A stretch of DNA of 64,000 bases from DATMER01 sp963844885 (GTDB taxonomy: Bacteria; Acidobacteriota; Thermoanaerobaculia; Multivoradales; UBA5704), in NCBI GenBank assembly GCA_963844885.1, contig CAWJQA010000020.1, positions 1 to 64,000 on the forward strand. Reading direction: 5' to 3'. The notes under the pieces are model-generated. The model searched no databases. It was not told the DNA's origin and worked only from the letters and a program-made list of their open reading frames with translations. How positions within the stretch are numbered: position 1 is the first letter of the stretch; each line of letters begins with the position of its first letter. A program made the translations under genes and the position numbers. This document shows, one piece after another, positions 46,942 to 55,472 of this stretch.

Positions 46942-47499
46942 ATGATTCGAGGAGACGGTTTCGCCCTGCGCACGATCCGCGAGGAGGATCTGGACTTCCT
47001 GTACAACGCGGTCAGCGACGTGGAGGTCCGGGGTCCCTGGCTCCAGACCCGGATGTCGTCCCAACCCGGCTACCGGAAGCGTTTCCAGGAGACCGGCTTC
47101 TTCTCTCCGGACGAAGGCCAGCTCGCGATCGTGGATGCCGAGGACGGCAAGCGGATCTTCGGCTCGATCGGCTGGTTCAAGCCGGTCTTCTACGCGGACA
47201 GCCTGGAGATCGGCTACCAGATGCTCGACGTGGCCCAGCGCGGCAAGGGGATCATGACGGGCGCGTTGCGGCTCTTCGTCGGCTACCTCTTCGCCGACCG
47301 CGTCGTCCACCGCCTGCAACTCACCGTGGTGGTGGGCAACGAAGCCTCCCGCCGGGTGGCGGAGAAGGCCGGTTTCAAGAGCGAAGGTATCCTGCGCGAT
47401 GCCGCCTGGCTGCGCGGCGGCTACCACGACCTGGAGGTCTTCTCGCTACTGCGGCCCGAGTGGACGCCGGTGGCGCCGTTCGCGGCGCCGGGAAGCTAG
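46942..47499 (+). CDS. GNAT-family N-acetyltransferase (RimJ/RimL-like)
   Basis: The 185-residue acetyl-CoA-dependent transferase has FALRTIREEDLDFLYNAVSD at the start. EIGYQMLDVAQRGKGIMTGA carries the acetyl-CoA-binding R/Q-x-x-G-x-G/A loop, and VVVGNEASRRVAEKAGFKSE is the usual final motif. The group modifies ribosomal-protein amino termini or small molecules; the substrate is not clear. It is followed by a convergent toxin gene overlapping by 4 nt. Confidence 0.9.
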   Translation: MIRGDGFALRTIREEDLDFLYNAVSDVEVRGPWLQTRMSSQPGYRKRFQETGFFSPDEGQLAIVDAEDGKRIFGSIGWFKPVFYADSLEIGYQMLDVAQRGKGIMTGALRLFVGYLFADRVVHRLQLTVVVGNEASRRVAEKAGFKSEGILRDAAWLRGGYHDLEVFSLLRPEWTPVAPFAAPGS

Positions 47500-48008
47500 C
47501 CGGTCTGAAGAAACGGAGCTTCGCCGACCGCGGCCAGGGCCTTGCGGTAGAGCCTTTTCTCGATCCAGAACCCGGTCTGGTCCCGCAGATTGTCCAAATC
47601 GGTCCTGAGGGAGGAGATCTTTCCTGCCGTTCGGGCTCGGATCAGAATGCCGATGACGCCTGTCTTTGCCAGGCCGAACAGGCCTGCGACCCAGCGGGCT
47701 TCGGATTCATCCAGGAGGACGAGGCTCGCCTGGTGCTCGATCGCGAGCGTGATCACTTCGGCTTCACCCTCATCCAACTTCTGGGTCAGCGAGAGCCAGA
47801 GCGGACGTTCCGTGATAGCCATGACCTCGATCCAGCCCTGGCGCCGGCCGTCCTCGATCCGGTCAACCCCGGGCCGGCCGGTTCCCTGCAGGACGGATTC
47901 CCGCCAGACAGCCTCCGGGGCGACGATGGTGCCGTAGAAGTCCCGCAGGAGCTCCAGGCGATCGATGGCGGCGAGGTGGATCAGTGTCGACGAGTCAGCA
48001 ATGACCAT
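47496..48008 (-). CDS. DUF3368 PIN-like toxin of a UPF0175 pair
   Basis: The 170-residue protein has the PIN-like start VIADSSTLIHLAAIDRLELL, where the first Asp is a metal ligand. DEGEAEVITLAIEHQASLVL provides a second acidic position and LLDESEARWVAG the third. DUF3368 proteins regularly pair with UPF0175 proteins as likely type II toxin-antitoxin systems. It overlaps the upstream UPF0175 gene by 14 nt and the convergent GNAT gene by 4 nt. Confidence 0.85.
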   Translation of the reverse strand: MVIADSSTLIHLAAIDRLELLRDFYGTIVAPEAVWRESVLQGTGRPGVDRIEDGRRQGWIEVMAITERPLWLSLTQKLDEGEAEVITLAIEHQASLVLLDESEARWVAGLFGLAKTGVIGILIRARTAGKISSLRTDLDNLRDQTGFWIEKRLYRKALAAVGEAPFLQTG

Positions 48009-48255
48009 GCGCGTACGCGAGATCCTCGTCGAGATCCTCCTGGGAGTAGTGACGTGGGATCTCGCGTTCGCCTAGGAGTTGCTCGAATTCCCATCGGGGC
48101 AGATGGGCCAGGACGCGCGCTTTGCCCAGAGAGAGGACGCCGCGGCGATAGAGACCCAAGGCCAACTCCTTCAGGAGCTCGCCCTGCATCTCCTCGGGAG
48201 GCAGCCGAACCGCGTTGACGACATCTGTGGGGACTTCCAGCATCAGCTTCGACAT
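47995..48255 (-). CDS. UPF0175-family antitoxin
   Basis: The 86-residue protein has LEVPTDVVNAVRLPPEEMQG, LALGLYRRGVLSLGKARVLA and WEFEQLLGEREIPRHY, the UPF0175 signature including the YSQEDLDEDL end. The N-terminal strand and the helix-turn-helix suit a ribbon-type DNA-binding antitoxin. It overlaps the toxin gene by 14 nt and is the first gene of the pair. Confidence 0.87.
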   Translation of the reverse strand: MSKLMLEVPTDVVNAVRLPPEEMQGELLKELALGLYRRGVLSLGKARVLAHLPRWEFEQLLGEREIPRHYSQEDLDEDLAYAHGHC

Positions 48256-48276
48256 GCGCGACCTCCTGGCATTATT

Positions 48277-49044
48277 CTAGCCGAATTCTGGTCGAGTTGA
48301 CAGGCGGGATGTACCCTCAACCCGGTCCGCCCCCCAGACCACCACGTCGATCGCGTGGGCGTAGTGGAGAAGGGCCGGCGGGCCCTCGACCGCGAGGCCG
48401 TGGAAGGCGAGCATCGTGTTGATCCGGATTTCGGCTTCGGCTTTCTGGAGCGGCCACGGGATGTGGTGGACCTCGTTGCGCCACAGCGAGCCGTCCGGCG
48501 CCTTGGCGTAGAGGCAGTAGCGCTCGGTGAGGAAGTGCTCCAGCGATCCGGGAGTGCTGGCGTAGACCCCGGACGCCGGCCGGTACGTGGCCGCGAGCTC
48601 CGCCGCCGGCCGCCGGGAACGGTATTCGATCGCGCCGCCCTGGTGCGTCAGCGACATGCGGGCGCGGTAGTAAGGGAGATGGAAGAACCGCCGCGCGGCC
48701 CAGACGGCCAGCGGGTTCGTGGCGTCGAGGCTCAGGAACCAGACGCCCGGCTTGCCGCCGTGCTCGACGTAGAGGCGGACGTTGAGCTCCGGAAACGCCG
48801 AGATCCACGGCAGGTCCGGGAACGGCCTGCGCATCACGCCGGTCATCCGGAAGGGTACGACCGCGATCCAGGAGGTGCCGTCGAATTCCTGGATGCGCAG
48901 CGGCTTCGGGACGTACGGCTCCAGCACGGCCGCGGGGATGGGCCAGTGCGCGAACAGCAGCTCCCGCCAGGACTGTCTCCAGATCCATGGCTTGTCCGGG
49001 ACCGGCCAGGGCCGGTGATCGAGGCGCGAAAGGGCGGGATGCAC
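48277..49044 (-). CDS. DUF2071 (YqjF-like) protein
   Basis: The 255-residue protein matches the DUF2071/YqjF family throughout: WRELLFAHWPIPAAVLEPYV, GTSWIAVVPFRMTGVMRRPF, ELNVRLYVEHGGKPGVWFLS, LDATNPLAVWAARRFFHLPY and HHIPWPLQKAEAEI. The family resembles acetoacetate-decarboxylase folds, but the activity is not established. It is transcribed away from the large membrane protein gene starting at 49131. Confidence 0.88.
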   Translation of the reverse strand: MHPALSRLDHRPWPVPDKPWIWRQSWRELLFAHWPIPAAVLEPYVPKPLRIQEFDGTSWIAVVPFRMTGVMRRPFPDLPWISAFPELNVRLYVEHGGKPGVWFLSLDATNPLAVWAARRFFHLPYYRARMSLTHQGGAIEYRSRRPAAELAATYRPASGVYASTPGSLEHFLTERYCLYAKAPDGSLWRNEVHHIPWPLQKAEAEIRINTMLAFHGLAVEGPPALLHYAHAIDVVVWGADRVEGTSRLSTRPEFG

Positions 49045-49130
49045 CCGTGAATTCTACGTCACGCGCCGCGGTTTCCTTCTGGGGTAGGATCGGAGTCCAA
49101 CGTTGCGGAGACAGTTCGAACGGGGTGACC

Positions 49131-52100
49131 GTGCGTCAACGCGTTCTCGTCCTGCCGGTTCTCTTCCTGCTCTCTCAGGCTGCGCTGGCGGGGCCGGTCG
49201 CGCGCGAGCGCATCCCCGAGCCTCTGCGGCCGTGGGTGGAGTGGGGTGCTGCGTGGCCACGAGGCCGAGCTGTGTACCCCCTTCCTGGCGGGTGACGAGA
49301 AGCGGTGCGCCTGGCCGGGCGTCCTCTCTCTCGACCTGGATGAGAAGGGCGGGAGCTTCCGGCAGGCCTGGACGCTGGAGGCGGACGCCTTCGTGCCGCT
49401 GCCGGGCGAGGCGAAGCGCTGGCCGCTGGACCTTCAGGTGGACGGCCAACCGGGCGCCGCCGTCTCCCGCCAGGAGGCGCCGGGCCTCTGGCTCCCGGCG
49501 GGCACCCACAGCGTGACGGGCTCGTTCCGGTGGGATGTGCTGCCGGAGTCGCTGCCGGTGCCGGTGGAGGTGGGCGTGGTGGATCTCACGGTGCGGGGCT
49601 CGGCGGTGGTATCGGGGACGATCGCCGAGCGCGACGCGGCGGGCCGGCTTTTCCTCCGAAGCGCCCGAGTGGCCCGGACGGAGGAGGACCGCTTGGAGGT
49701 CCGGGTGCAGCGCCGGGTGATCGACGAAGTGCCGCTCCTGCTCGTCACGCAGGTCGAGCTGGTAGTGTCGGGCAAGGCGCGGGAGATCCTCCTGGGACGG
49801 CTGCTGCCCGAGCGCTTCCTGCCGCTGTCCATCACCGGCGCGATCCCGGCCCGCCTGGAGCCGGACGGCCGGCTGCGGGTGCAGGTCCGGCCCGGCAACT
49901 GGGCGCTCGAAGCCACCGCCTGGCATGCCGGCCCGGCCGCGGCGCTGACCGCTCCGAGCGGCGGCGGTCCCTGGGCGGCGGAGGAGGTCTGGGTCTTCGA
50001 CGCGCGGCCGGCTCTGCGCCAGGTCGAGGTGCAGGGCGTATCCGCGGTGGACCCCCAGCAGACGACGCTGCCGGACGCCTGGAAGGCGCTTCCGGCCTAC
50101 CGCGTCCGGCCCGGGGAGACGATGCGCCTGGCCGAGAGCCGGCGCGGCGCCGCCGATCCGCCGGCCGACCGCCTGAATCTCCGCCGGACGCTCTGGCTCG
50201 ACTTCGACGGCGGCGGCTACACCTGGCAGGACCAGGTGGACGGGGTGCTCAACCGGAGCTGGCGCCTGGAGATGACCGAGCCCGGCCGGTTGCAGCGAGT
50301 CGCGGTGGGCGGCCAGGATCAGGTGATCACTCAGAGGCAGGGCTCGCCGCTCGCCGGTGTCGAGGTGCGCCAGGGCCAGCTCTCCCTGGTCGCCGAGGGG
50401 CGCCTCCCCGGTCAGGCCGCGCTGCCGGCGGTGGGCTGGGACCACGGTTTCCAGCAGGTCTCGGGCGAATTGCGGCTGTCTCCGGGCTGGCGGCTCCTGG
50501 GTGCCATGGGGGTGGACGAGGTGCCGGGCTCCTGGCTCTCCCGCTGGACGCTGTTCGATCTCTTTCTGGTCCTGCTGCTCGCGCTCGCCGTGCGCCAGCT
50601 CTGGGGGACGCGCTGGGGCCTGCTGGCTCTCGCGGCGCTGGCGCTGGCCTGGCACGAGGAGGGCGCGCCGCACTGGGCCTGGGTCGCGGTCCTGGCCCTG
50701 GAGGCGTTGCGCCGGGGAATCCCGGACGGGAGCCGGGCGCGGCGGATCGCGGTCGGCCTCACGGTCGTGGCGCTGGCCGTTCTCTCCCTCCAGTCCGTCG
50801 CCTTCCTGGCCGGCCAGGTGCGGACGGCGATCTATCCGGGTTTGCAGAGGCCGGCGGATGCGGGCTTCTACCAGCGTGGCCGCCCGCTCGCCCTACAGGC
50901 GGAGGAGCTCGACAAGCTCAAGAGCCTTGGATATACGGGAGGTACGGCGAACGAGGCGGCGGCCCCCTCTGCGGCCGAGATGGCCAACGCTCCGGCGCGG
51001 CAGCCCGCCGCGCCGCCTGCCGAGACGCTGAACAAGATGGCCCGGCTGCAGGAGATCGATCCGCGGGCGGCCGTGGGCACCGGACCCGGCCTGCCGGAGT
51101 GGGAATGGAGCCAGGTCGAGCTGCGTTGGAGCGGGCCGGTGGATGCGGACCAGCGGGTGCGGTTCTTCCTGGTCTCCCCGGCGGCCAACTTCGTCCTCAC
51201 GCTCATCCGCGGCGGGTTGTTCCTCTTCCTGATCCTGCGCGCCTTCGAGGCCGCGGGCCTGGGGTTGGCGAGGTGGAGGCCGAAACCGGCCGCGTCCGCC
51301 TCCCTTCTCCTGCTGCTCGCCCTGTTGCCGGCGCGGGCCGGGGCTCAGGGCGAGGCGGTGCCTCCCGCCGCGGCGCTCGACGAGCTGCGGCAGGCTCTCC
51401 TCGCACCGCCCGACTGTCTGCCGGACTGCGCGTCGAGCCCGCGGCTGTTCGTGGACGTGTCGCCGGGAGCGTTGCGCCTCCGCTTCGAGGTGGGCGCCGC
51501 GGCCGAGGTGGCGGTGCCGCTGCCGGGCGGCGCGCAGCAGTGGCTTCCCCGGGAAGTGAGCATCGACGGCGACCCGGCGCCGGTGGTGCGCACCCCGGAC
51601 GGCCGGATCTGGACCCGGGTGAGAGCCGGCCGCCACGAGATCCTCCTGGCCGGCCCGCTGCCGGACCGCGAGTCCGTCGCCGTCCCCCTGCCGCTCCGGC
51701 CGCACCGGGTGGACGTCTCCGCTACCGGCTGGACCGTGGACGGCGTCCATGAAGACGGCCAGCCGGACGACACGCTCCAGCTCACCCGGGTCGCGGCTCG
51801 GAGCGGTCCGGCCGGCGGCTCCCCCGGCGATCTGCAGCCCGGCGAGCTGCCGCCGTTCCTCCGCGTGGAGCGCACGCTGCGCCTCGGCCTGGTCTGGCGG
51901 GTGGAGACGCGGGTCTCCCGCCTCTCGCCGCCGGGCGTGCCGGCCGTGGTTGCGGTGCCGCTCCTGCCGGGCGAGGCGGTGACCACGGCCGGTGTGCGGG
52001 TGGAGAAGGGGATGGTCCCGGTCAGCCTGGGGCCGCAGGCGTCCGAGATCGCCTGGTCGTCGACGATGGCGCCGCGGCCGGAGGTGCGGCTCTCGGCGCC

Positions 52101-53254
52101 GCGCACCCTGGCCTGGACCGAGGTCTGGCGGCTGGACGCGGGCCCGGTCTGGCACGTCGAGGCGAAGGGCATCCCGCCGATCGTGGCGCCCGAAGGGGAG
52201 GAGATCCGGGTGCCCGAATGGCGGCCGTGGCCGGGAGAGGCCGTGGCGCTCGCCGTCAGCCGGCCCAAGGGCGTCGAAGTGCAGACGCTGACCATGGACC
52301 GCACCACCCTCACCGTGAGCCCGGGCGAGCGCGACGACGGATTCGACGCTGGAAATCCTCATCCGGAGCAGCCGCGGCGGCCAGCACGAGGTGGTTCTGC
52401 CGGAAGGCGCGGAGTTGGAAAAGATCGAGGTGGACGGACAGGCCCAGTCGATCCGGCAGGAGGGGCGGAAGGTGCCGCTGGCGCTGCGGCCGGCGGCGCA
52501 GAAGATCGTCCTCTCCTGGCGGGAGCCGCGCGGGGCTTCGCTCCTCTTCCGCGGCCCCGAGGTGGACCTGAACACGGCCAGTGTGAACTCGAACGTGCAG
52601 ATCGACGTACCGGCGAGCCGCTGGATCCTCCTCGTAGGCGGCCCGCGCCTGGGGCCGGCCGTGCTCTTCTGGGCGCTGCTGGTGGTGATCCTGGTGACCG
52701 CCTGGGCGCTGGGCCGGGTACGGCTCACGCCGCTCACCACCCGGGACTGGATCCTGCTCGGCATCGGTCTCTCGCAGGCGCCGCTGATCGCCGCCGCCGT
52801 CGTGGCCGGCTGGCTTCTGGTCCTGGGCCTGCGCCGCCGGGACGGGCCGCGGATCGAGCGCGCGCTGACCTTCGATCTACTCCAGATCGTGCTGGCCTTC
52901 TGGACCCTGGCGGCGCTGGCGATCCTCTTCTGGGCCGTGCAGCAGGGCCTGCTCGGAACGCCCGACATGCAGATCGCCGGCAACGGCTCGGACGCCTCCG
53001 CGCTGCGCTGGTACGCGGACCGGGCGGGGGAGATCCTGCCGCGGCCGTGGATGCTCTCCGTGCCGCTGCTGGTCTACCGGCTGGCGATGCTCGCCTGGGC
53101 GCTGTGGCTCGCGCAGGCGCTGCTGCGCTGGCTGAGGTGGGCCTGGGAGAGCTTCACGGAAGGCGGCGGCTGGCGGCGGCGGAGCCCTCACCCCCCGCCC
53201 CCCTCCCCGGAAGAGGGGGAGACTGTCGTGTCTGAGGAGAAGGAATCGTCATGA
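49131..53254 (+). pseudogene. Very large membrane protein (about 1370 residues), two frameshifts
   Basis: A GTG at 49131 opens a signal peptide (RVLVLPVLFLLSQAALAG). The translation then runs as a beta-rich extracytoplasmic domain (about 400 residues), four membrane helices (about 455-560), a second soluble segment, one more membrane helix with another signal-like stretch (ASLLLLLALLPARAGAQ), a second beta-rich domain and four final helices, so the protein looks like a tandem duplication. Two one-base insertions break it, in the GGGG at about 49243 and near 52346. The flanks read through cleanly, so error is likely. The last 20 codons come from a REP-like element (PHPPPPSPEEGE). I do not recognise the family. 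It overlaps the HIT gene by 4 nt. Confidence 0.7.
53186..53225. repeat. REP-like element forming the 3' end of the large gene
   Basis: CCTCACCCCCCGCCCCCCTC and AGAGGGGGAGAC belong to the REP-like family. Here they are read as the last codons of the 49131-53254 gene, before its stop codon. Confidence 0.6.
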
Positions 53255-53820
53255 GCCGCTTTCCCTGGGACCCCTGGGACCGCCGGCGCCCCGCCGGCGG
53301 CTTCACCTTTTCGAGACGCAGCTTCTTCGCCGGCTCGCTCGCCGCGCTGGCGGCTCCCCGCGGGCTGCTCGGCGCCGCAGCCCCGGCGCCCGTCTCGGAC
53401 CCCGACTGTGTGTTCTGCCAGATCCTCGCCGGCAAGAGAGAGGCTACGTTCGCCTGGCAGGATGACCTCTGCGTGGCCTTCGCCTCGCTCTACCCGCTGC
53501 AACCGGGCCACCTTCTTCTCGTGCCCCGGCAGCACGTCGAGAACCTCTATGGCCTGCCGGAGGACATCGGGGCTCATCTCCTCCCCGTGGCTGCCCGGAT
53601 CGGCCGGGCGATGAAGACGGCGCTGCGCGCCGACGGCCTGACGCTCCAGCAAAACAACGAGAAGGCCGGCGGGCAGACCGTTTTCCACTTCCACCTGCAC
53701 CTGATCCCGCGGTGGGAGGGCCGGGAGGTCTTCAAGACGGTGGTGGAGACCCCCAAGGCGACGCCGGAGCAGCTCGAGAGCGCCGTGGCGCCGGTGCGCA
53801 AGCTGCTCGCCGGAGGGTAG
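53251..53820 (+). CDS. HIT-family hydrolase with a Tat-like export signal
   Basis: The 189-residue protein has a HIT domain (about residues 50-165): CVFCQILAGKREATFAWQDD, PLQPGHLLLVPRQHVENLYG, LQQNNEKAGGQTVFHFHLHL and then IPR. The HFHLHL triad of histidines is the active site, and CVFC is a zinc-binding pair. HIT enzymes normally hydrolyse nucleotide phosphoramidates in the cytoplasm. Here residues 20-45 read FSRRSFFAGSLAALAAPRGL followed by Ala-rich residues, a twin-arginine signal (S-R-R-x-F-F), so export is predicted. Its start overlaps the large membrane protein by 4 nt, and the two may work together in the periplasm. Confidence 0.85.
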   Translation: MSRFPWDPWDRRRPAGGFTFSRRSFFAGSLAALAAPRGLLGAAAPAPVSDPDCVFCQILAGKREATFAWQDDLCVAFASLYPLQPGHLLLVPRQHVENLYGLPEDIGAHLLPVAARIGRAMKTALRADGLTLQQNNEKAGGQTVFHFHLHLIPRWEGREVFKTVVETPKATPEQLESAVAPVRKLLAGG

Positions 53821-53867
53821 CGGGGGTTGGTGCCGTGGCGAGCCGCCCGCGCTCGTCACAACGCACA

Positions 53868-54042
53868 TTTGTACAGTGGCGACGAATCCGTGTACAAATT
53901 GATTCGTTTTTGTACAGTGGCAAGTCTCCCCTGTACAAACTGACTCCGCCCGCGCTCGTGGCGACTCGACTTTGTACAGTGAGGACTTGCCCCTGTACAA
54001 AGCGGCTCATGTTTGTACAAACTTTTCTTACCAGTGTACAAA
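53868..54042. repeat. Array of phased TGTACA palindromes, period about 20.6 bp
   Basis: TGTACA occurs at 53870, 53891, 53911, 53932, 53973, 53994, 54014 and 54035. The gaps are 21, 20, 21, 41, 21, 20 and 21 bp, so one site near 53952 is missing from an otherwise regular lattice. The block repeats itself with a 103-bp shift, and both halves are preceded by CGCCCGCGCTCGT. Most sites sit inside TTTGTACAG or CTGTACAAA, so neighbouring sites can form hairpins. It lies between the HIT gene and the convergent Uma2 gene. Nothing else is visible in 53821-54129. Confidence 0.88.
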
Positions 54043-54129
54043 CGGGACTCGTCCGCGGTCATTGTGGCTTGCGCGCGCTCGTGGCGACGCTCGTGGCGAG
54101 ATGCTGCTGGACGGGGGTAGCCTTCTCGA

Positions 54130-54912
54130 TCAGCGCCGCCGCGCGAGCTCTTCTTCAAGGGCTCGGATCCTCTCCTCGGCCTGACGCCGGGCTGTCGCCT
54201 CGGCCGTGGCTCTCTCCTCGGCCTGATGGCGGGCCGTTTTCTCTGCGGCGGCTTGCGCCTCGGCCTGACGGCGGGCTGTCGCCTCGGCGGCGGCTTGCGC
54301 TTCCGCCTGGCGCTGTGCCTCGGTCTTCTCCTCACTGCGCAGGAGGGGCGCGCCGGTGGCCGCATCCGTCATCCGAAGCCGTTCTCCTTCGACACGGAAG
54401 AGCACCCCCGTGGCCTGGCTCAGAAGAGAGCCGTCCGGTTCCGGCTGGATCGGTCGATACCCGCCGTTCACGAGGCGGACGCCCTGAAGCCTGGGGTCCA
54501 GATACTCGCCCAGGGGATCGAACTGGAAGTACTCGTCGACGCCGAGATGTTCGTAGATCTCCCGTTTCTCTTCGTCCCTCCAGTGCGTGCTCTCGGAGGT
54601 CGTCTCCAGCACGAAGCAGGGCACCCGGCCCTCGTTCCAGAGGAGATACGTCCGGCGGCGGCGGTTGCCGGGCAGCCGCTTCGGGACGCCCTTGACGACA
54701 AAGGCGTCCGGAGCGACGACGGCGGCAGGGTCCCCCTTCCGGTAGTACAGGAAGAGATCGGCGCCCACGAAGACGTCGGGCTCCGCTTCGAAACGGTGCT
54801 TGAGGGCTTCCCAGACATAGACCATCTCTTCGAGATGGAACTCGGTTTCCGCCATCGGCTCGCCGTCGGACTCGGGGTAGTAGATCTCTTTCTCGAGAGG
54901 AAACGCGGCCAT
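54130..54912 (-). CDS. Uma2-family endonuclease-like protein with coiled-coil tail
   Basis: The 260-residue protein is counted from the ATG at 54912 (AAAGGA upstream); another start at 54945 is possible. The Uma2 (DUF820) core, a PD-(D/E)XK fold, is seen in FVGADLFLYYRKGDPAAVVA, APDAFVVKGVPKRLPGNRRR and VPCFVLETTSESTHWRDEEK, then the usual IYEHLGVDEYFQFDPLGEYL and DPRLQGVRL. The last 80 residues are an Ala/Glu/Arg coiled coil with repeats of the ARRQAEAQAAAE type. Uma2 proteins are numerous in some genomes and are thought to be nucleases, but their role is not settled. Confidence 0.87.
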   Translation of the reverse strand: MAAFPLEKEIYYPESDGEPMAETEFHLEEMVYVWEALKHRFEAEPDVFVGADLFLYYRKGDPAAVVAPDAFVVKGVPKRLPGNRRRRTYLLWNEGRVPCFVLETTSESTHWRDEEKREIYEHLGVDEYFQFDPLGEYLDPRLQGVRLVNGGYRPIQPEPDGSLLSQATGVLFRVEGERLRMTDAATGAPLLRSEEKTEAQRQAEAQAAAEATARRQAEAQAAAEKTARHQAEERATAEATARRQAEERIRALEEELARRR

Positions 54913-55016
54913 ACATGCATCCTTTCCCGAGGGTCGCGGAATCAAACCACGGAAGCGCCTCGGAGCGCAACCTGGATAATACCACGACGGCCGAGCCGTT
55001 CAGCTACCCTCTCGGT

Positions 55017-55472
55017 CTACTTCGACACCACCTCGCCGCACTTCGCCATGGCCTTGCCGTAATACGGGTTGCCGATTTCTCCCTTCGGCTGGAGCCACGA
55101 CCGCTTGCTCATCGAGCAATACGCCACCACGTGCTCCTTGCTGCCGGCCGCCTCCCGCCAGCGCACCATCGGCTTGCTGAGCTCGTAGAAGGCGTCGCGG
55201 GCCGCGTTCAGATTTTCGGCCGCGGCCAGCCGGGTGGCTGCTTCAATGATCTTTGGCGCCAGCTCGGCCGGGGCTCCCTTGGCGAGCCTGCCGATGGCCG
55301 CGGCGTGGCCGGGGATGCCGGTCACGGTGTCCGCGAGCAGAGCTTTGCGCACGGCCTCGTAGTGGCCGAGCACGGCGTCGAACCCGGCCGGGGCCGGAGC
55401 GGGAGTGGAAAAGACCGGACCCGCGGTCAGCAGGAGGGTCAGGGCTACAAGAGTCATTCCAACGTATTTCAT
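55017..55472 (-). CDS. DUF3347 periplasmic protein of the metal-efflux operon
   Basis: The 151-residue protein starts at the ATG at 55472, overlapping the RND pump stop by 4 nt and with AAGGAG before it. A signal peptide (GMTLVALTLLLTAGPVFS) is followed by the DUF3347 helical domain (LGHYEAVRKALLADTVTGIP, DAFYELSKPMVRWREAAGSK, VAYCSMSKRSWLQPKGEIGN). DUF3347 is usually found fused to, or beside, Cus-type adaptor proteins and may bind copper; the YCSM and KPMVRW motifs carry the Cys/Met residues. It is the last gene of the operon. Confidence 0.85.
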   Translation of the reverse strand: MKYVGMTLVALTLLLTAGPVFSTPAPAPAGFDAVLGHYEAVRKALLADTVTGIPGHAAAIGRLAKGAPAELAPKIIEAATRLAAAENLNAARDAFYELSKPMVRWREAAGSKEHVVAYCSMSKRSWLQPKGEIGNPYYGKAMAKCGEVVSK

